DNA from: JAIBJN01 sp963839745
Lineage (GTDB): Bacteria > Actinomycetota > Thermoleophilia > Gaiellales > Gaiellaceae
Direction: 5' to 3'
NCBI GenBank assembly: GCA_963839745.1
Contig: CAWIWC010000008.1
Coordinates: 1-64,000 of the forward strand
DNA length: 64,000 bases
In this document: in pieces, positions 60,367 through 64,000 of the stretch
How the letters are laid out: every line of letters begins with the position of its first letter
Position numbering within the stretch: position 1 is the first letter of the stretch
The notes under the pieces: generated by a model
What the model was told of the DNA's origin: nothing
Databases searched by the model: none
Seen by the model: only the letters and a program-made list of their open reading frames with translations
Translations under genes and position numbers: made by a program

Positions 60367-61081
60367 GCCAAGTCGCGGCGGCGCTCGATGACGCCGGCCG
60401 CGATCAGCAGGAGAACCGCCCAGCCGGCCAACACCAGCCCGGCCTCACGCCGAGGAGATCCTGTCCGCGGTCGGATCGCCCGCCAAGCGTCACCGACGCG
60501 CCGAACGGCGTTAACTCGGCGGCCGTCTCGCTGACGTGGATGAGCAGTGGGGTCGCGACGAACATCAGGATCAGCGCGCCGACCACCCCTGCGACCTGGC
60601 TGCGAACGAGCGTGCCGGCGGCGACACCCATGATCGCGCACAGGCCCGCGCCGACGACGCTCCCCGCGGCCACGGCGGCGATTTCGCCGGAGCCGAGTCC
60701 CGGACCCGGCTCGCCACGCAAGAGCGGGAGGCCGAGTGCCAGCGAGACTGCGGTCGCGAGCGCTCCGAGCAGGAGGCCTGTGAGGGCGTAGGCGCCTGCT
60801 CGTGCGAGTAGCAGCCGCCCGCGACGACCGCTGGCCGCGAGCGCGGCCGGGGCGGCGGTGCGGTGCCGGTACTCGCCGGCAGCGCCGACGAGCCCGAGCA
60901 GGATGAGGAGCATCGGCAAACCCGCGATCGCCCCCTGCTTGTCCTCCACCGTTGCCAGATCCCCCGACAGGCTCATGATCAGAACGTTCGCTATTGCCAG
61001 CGCCGCTCCGAGCGCCGCGTACGCGAAGACGGTACGCGCGGTCACGGTCTTGAGCAGCTCGCCTCGTAGCAGGGCGGTCAT
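60363..61081 (-). pseudogene. ABC-2 type permease, copy 2, frameshifted near its end
   Basis: From ATG 61081 about 200 residues match the permease at 14188 (TARTVFAYAALGAALAIANVLIM, LPMLLILLGLVGAAGEYRHRTAAPAALAA, VVGALILMFVATPLL). Between about 60480 and 60440 the reading frame slips twice; the segments GDPTADRISS and EAGLVLAGWAVLLLIAAGVIERRRDLA continue in other frames to TGA 60363-60365. As read, the last helix is lost. Possibly sequencing error, since the ends are well conserved and still overlap their neighbours. Confidence 0.85.
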
Positions 61082-62002
61082 GCTGCCTCCTCTTCGGTCA
61101 GGTTAAAGAACACTTCCTCGAGCGAGCTGCCGCGCGCCGCCAGCTCGTGCAGGACGACCCGCTCATCGTGGGCGAGCTCGCCGACTTGCGCGGCGTCCAG
61201 GCCTTCGACCAAGAGCCGGCCGCCGTTCTCCACGACCTCGGCCCGCCCGCCGGCCCGCTGTACGGCCGTCGCGAGACGCTCGCGGGTGGGAGTGCGCACC
61301 AGCACACCGCCGCCGCCAAGCCGAGCGAGCTCGTCGATCGAGCCCTGGCGCACGAGGCGCCCTTTGTGGATGACGACGACGTCGTCGACGGTCTGCGCCG
61401 CCTCGCTCAGGACGTGGCTCGAAAGCAGGACGGTCCGGCCGCTCGCTGCCCGCTCGCGCAGGAGGATGCGCAGCCAGCGGATCCCCTGCGGATCGAGGCC
61501 ATTCAACGGCTCGTCGAGAACCAGGATCTGTGGGTCGCCGAGCAAGGCCGCGGCAAGCCCGAGCCGTTGGCGCATGCCCGTCGAATACGTTCCCACCCGG
61601 CGTCCGGCGGACATGCTCGAGGCCGACGATCTCCAACACGTCGTCGACCCGGCTCCGCGGCAGTCCTGCCAGAGCCGCGAGCGAGCGCAGATGATTGCGC
61701 GCCGAGCGACCTGGATGGGCGCCGCAGGATTCGATGTAGACGCCGAGCAGGTTGGTGTCCGCTGCCACCGACGCGACCGGGACGCCGTTGATGAGCGCAC
61801 GCCCGGCGGTCGGGTGGGCAAGCCCAACGATCAGCTTGAGCGCGGTCGTCTTGCCGGCGCCGTTCGGTCCGAGGAAGCCCGTGACGGCGCCCGCGCGAAC
61901 GGCGAACGACAGATCGTCGACCGCCTGCACCTTGCCGTAGCGCTTCGTCAGGCCCTCGACCACGATCGGCGCGTCTACTGGGGAAACGGGAGTCGTTTTC
62001 AT
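61078..62002 (-). pseudogene. ABC transporter ATP-binding protein (DrrA type), copy 2, one frameshift
   Basis: Two frames give the same 307 residues as copy 1. The first (ATG 62002) has Walker A GPNGAGKTT and runs to GLEH; the second continues GRRVGTYSTGMRQRLGLAAA (signature), ILVLDEPLNGLDP (Walker B) and ends SSLEEVFFNLTEEEAA. One extra base lies at about 61612-61616. Upstream DNA is conserved with copy 1, including an in-frame GTG at 62020. Operon order ATPase-permease-kinase-regulator is the same as copy 1, on the opposite strand. Confidence 0.87.
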
Positions 62003-62236
62003 GCAGACAGCATCGGCCACGATCTTCTCCCGCGCATCGGCGCGGAGAACGAACTTGGTCTTCGACCCGGGATGGACGGCGACTCTCACCGATCTCCAAC
62101 CAGGGGTTGATCAGCGTCGCCTCCACAGCCGACGCGTTCCGCTACGAATGACCCGGCCTCGGAGCGCAAGATCTTGCAGAGGCCGCGTGAAGGAAGATGG
62201 CGCCTCCCGGCCAGGGCGATCGGGAACCTTCCGCTC

Positions 62237-62583
62237 ATGTCCGGCGCGTCGTTCAAGACGGTCGTGCCGGTCAAGACCTATCCCGGGCCCGGGACGCTCC
62301 ACGTGTCCGTTAAGACGTGGCTCGCAAGGGTGGCATGGTGGGCCCTGAAAGATCCTGCGCACTGGTTGAAGGCTCCGAACGTGGGCGGCCAGAAGTTTCA
62401 AATCGTCGCGTTTCCCGCCGGGGCCGAAACGGTCGAGGAGTACGACCTGACGAAGGGCCCCGGTGCGATGCAGATGTTGAACTGGGCCGGCCCGAGGGTT
62501 CGTACGTGGCGCTGCCCTGGTCGAACGAGTTCACGTGGAGCTTCTCGGTCGATTTCGCGACCGGACAGGTGGTACCGGCATGA
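62237..62583 (+). CDS. Unknown protein, frameshifted near residue 86
   Basis: About 115 residues from two frames: MSGASFKTVVPVKTYPGPGT, LHVSVKTWLARVAWWALKDP, FQIVAFPAGAETVEEYDLTK, MQMLNWAG, then in the next frame PEGSYVALPWSNEFTWSFSV and DFATGQVVPA. One base is missing at about 62485-62495. A conserved-looking small globular protein with many aromatic residues, no signal peptide and no recognised family. Its TGA overlaps the next ATG (62580), so the two form a pair. Confidence 0.55.
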
Positions 62584-63386
62584 GCTCCGGAGCTGCATGG
62601 GGCGGCGCGGCGGTCGGGAACCCCACCGTCGACGTCGGGAACATGAGCTTCCCGTTCGACCGGGTGGCCTCCACGGTCCTCGATGTCATCCCGGACAATT
62701 TCGTCGCAGCTCCCGAAGTGCTGACCGAGTTCCTCGACCCGCCCGACGAGCGCGGCGACTGGTTCTCCAACGAGGCGTGGCAAGAGGCATCGACGCTCCT
62801 TCGCACAGACGATGCGATCACAGGTGACGAGTACATGGATCTGATCGCCCGGTTCAACCGGATCCAGGACGCGCTCATTCGGTGGACGGATCTCCGCCCG
62901 GACATTTCGAAGGGATACGCCGAGACGCTGTCCACCGACATGCGCAAAGCGGGCGCGGACGCCTGGACCGAGATCCGGAACCTGTCGCGAGGGCCGCTCG
63001 CGGAGATCGGCGCGCGGGAGCGCGTCGGCGCCGATACGAAGCAGGCCGCCGCGAGCTTCGGTCAGGTGCTCTGGGAATTCGTCCGCTGCATGGCCTTCGA
63101 ACTGGAAGCGTCGCACGACGAGATCGACGTGCAGGGCGTCCGCGACCGCTTCGTGCGGGAGGCCACGGACCCGTGGGAGCCCGGGGTCACGCCCGACAAC
63201 GTCGCGGACGGAGGCATCACGCTCGGCGCTCACCGGCTGCCGGCGCTCCCCGACGCGCCGGGCAGCACTGCGCCGCCCGTCGAGGTCGAGCCGCCCGTCG
63301 AGGTCGAGCCGCCCGTCGAGGTCGAGCCGCCCGTCGAGGTCGAGCCCATCGAACCGACGTCGGGCGAGCCAGGGCGAGGCGAATAG
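62580..63386 (+). CDS. Unknown protein with PPVEVE repeat tail
   Basis: A 268-residue protein starting at ATG 62580, coupled to the upstream gene. Residues 1-220 look helical and acidic (VDVGNMSFPFDRVASTVLDV, YMDLIARFNRIQDALIRWTD, ASFGQVLWEFVRCMAFELEA), with no family recognised. The C-terminal tail has PPVEVE four times, encoded by four identical 18-base units, then a Glu/Gly-rich end. Such Pro-Glu/Val repeats act as stiff linkers. There is no signal peptide or membrane helix. Codon use matches the chromosome. Confidence 0.65.
   Translation: MSSGAAWGGAAVGNPTVDVGNMSFPFDRVASTVLDVIPDNFVAAPEVLTEFLDPPDERGDWFSNEAWQEASTLLRTDDAITGDEYMDLIARFNRIQDALIRWTDLRPDISKGYAETLSTDMRKAGADAWTEIRNLSRGPLAEIGARERVGADTKQAAASFGQVLWEFVRCMAFELEASHDEIDVQGVRDRFVREATDPWEPGVTPDNVADGGITLGAHRLPALPDAPGSTAPPVEVEPPVEVEPPVEVEPPVEVEPIEPTSGEPGRGE
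63273..63344 (+). repeat. Four tandem 18-base repeats inside a gene
   Basis: The unit CCGCCCGTCGAGGTCGAG occurs four times in a row without differences and encodes (PPVEVE)4. Perfect identity suggests recent expansion, so copy number may vary between strains. Confidence 0.9.
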
Positions 63387-63637
63387 GCCTGCTGCGAGGC
63401 TCACCGTCAACCTGGAAAGCTTGACCGGCAGCGATCGAAGGGTTCGTCCTTCGCCTCGGCTTCGATGACGGCTCGGTGCGCGACCGGGGCGTAGGACCGA
63501 AAGGCCCGGGCCCTGACCTGCGCCCCGGCCAGGTCAGGCTACGGCTTGGCGGCGAGCTCGCCTAGATGTCCTTTCGGCCGCCTAGACGAACGCGAAGATT
63601 GGGCTCCCGCTTGGCGGGGTCTACGCTCCGACAGCAA
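63387..63637. other. Intergenic region, no gene seen
   Basis: No coding frame with consistent codon bias or a ribosome site was found. Inverted GGCCCGGGCC-like segments around 63500 (AAGGCCCGGGCCCTGACC, then GGCCAGGTCAGG) could form a terminator stem between the convergent neighbouring genes. Confidence 0.35.
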
Positions 63638-63730
63638 TCAGCGACCCACAAGAGGCAGCTTGCGCCGAGCGACACGCTTGGTGACCTTCCAGGCCACCCA
63701 GCCGAAGAGCGCATACAGCCACTTGTTCAT
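63638..63730 (-). CDS. Small basic membrane-type protein (30 residues)
   Basis: ATG at 63730 gives MNKWLYALFGWVAWKVTKRV followed by ARRKLPLVGR and a TGA. One short hydrophobic/aromatic helix followed by a strongly basic end is a pattern of tiny actinobacterial membrane proteins (M-x-x-W-L-Y-A-L-x-G-W-V-A-W-K). It has biased third positions but only a weak ribosome site (GGGGAACC). No partner gene is evident. Confidence 0.5.
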   Translation of the reverse strand: MNKWLYALFGWVAWKVTKRVARRKLPLVGR

Positions 63731-63794
63731 GCGCGACAAGGTTCCCCAATCGCCCTGACAGAAAACGTCACCGGCGGGCGCTGAGGGCCGGGGC

Positions 63795-63834
63795 GCGGGC
63801 TGCAAGGTGACCCTAGGACTACCCTGCCCACGCC
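63795..63834 (-). repeat. 40-bp dispersed repeat, copy 2
   Basis: Inverted, nearly identical copy (two differences) of 18413-18452, again in non-coding DNA. Confidence 0.8.
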
Positions 63835-64000
63835 CCGGCGAGGGTAAGGCAACGGGCCATCACCGAAGCTGCCGGTGGAAGGTCGGCGGGAATCGGCGCC
63901 GTCACTACAGAGCTGCGATTACAGCCGACTTCGCTCAAGGGACAGGAATGCGTGATGCCCGCGCTCCGAGGTTCGAGTCCTGATCCCCGCCGATGAGTTC
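63835..64000. other. Right end of window, no gene seen
   Basis: No coding frame is supported. The last 40 bases contain GGTTCGAGTCC, which looks like a T-loop, but the flanking stem pairs in only three positions and the window ends, so a tRNA cannot be called. Confidence 0.3.

Noticed and set aside
63960..64000. tRNA T-arm at the right edge (GGTTCGAGTCC)
   Set aside because: Only three stem pairs form, and no acceptor or anticodon arms are visible before the window ends.

Overview
This window is high-GC bacterial chromosome with strong G/C in third codon positions. ATG/GTG starts, four-base ATGA/GTGA gene overlaps and Shine-Dalgarno motifs such as AAGGAGG are common. The protein families (ECF sigma factors with SnoaL-like tails, very large ATPase-LuxR regulators, NarL-type two-component systems beside ABC exporters, RibD-type reductases, VOC, DUF5996, DUF899 and DUF5519 proteins) fit a soil actinobacterium, most likely Thermoleophilia (Solirubrobacterales/Gaiellales). 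The lineage is inferred from gene content; there is no rRNA or complete tRNA to confirm it. No CRISPR array, complete transposon or prophage was seen.

Layout. 0-8.3 kb: an ECF sigma factor, VOC and cupin enzymes, an AraC regulator, a UBP zinc-finger/DUF5996 pair, an arsenate-reductase-like protein lacking its catalytic cysteines, and an ArsR-VOC pair with a clear operator. 8.4-12.2 kb: PadR-ABC ATPase-FtsX permease operon, copy 1, with a frameshifted permease. 13.3-16.7 kb: ABC ATPase-permease-histidine kinase-response regulator operon, copy 1. 17-20 kb: cupin, two RibD-type reductases and a metallo-hydrolase. 20.0-20.9 kb: debris (IS3-type transposase fragment, tRNA/tmRNA 3'-end-like segment, an atypical DUF1905 gene). 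21-26.4 kb: a tightly coupled IclR-hydrolase-kinase-LuxR operon, divergent from a gamma-glutamyltransferase. 29.8-32.7 kb: a second giant LuxR regulator. 32.9-48.6 kb: mostly plus-strand transport and redox genes (MMPL, flavin oxidase, MFS, three SDRs, hydrolase, DUF899, metallo-hydrolase, a composite CDGSH/haemoglobin protein, PfpI). 49-58.5 kb: FAD monooxygenase, truncated PepSY gene, PadR-ABC operon copy 2, broken cysteine dioxygenase, SRPBCC-ArsR pair, and a small mobile-element remnant. 58.5-62 kb: ABC/two-component operon copy 2, inverted. 62.2-63.4 kb: two unknown genes.

Four themes stand out. (1) Duplication: two complete operon types, the giant LuxR genes, cysteine dioxygenase and the 3' end of the arsC-like gene each occur two to four times, often with one damaged copy. 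(2) A dispersed element with core TTAGGGGCGCGTTTGGGGT occurs seven times; in six it lies 100-165 bases upstream of a gene in the same orientation, and four copies directly follow an intact or relic LuxR 3' end. (3) About a dozen otherwise conserved genes carry a single-base frameshift, so either the assembly is unpolished or the region is decaying. At least one pseudogene (DUF4389) is beyond doubt because it has in-frame nonsense codons. (4) Palindromic operators can be read directly in front of the ArsR and PadR operons.

Functionally the window looks like an accessory stress/defence region: exporters under their own sensors, redox and detoxification enzymes, and many one-component regulators.
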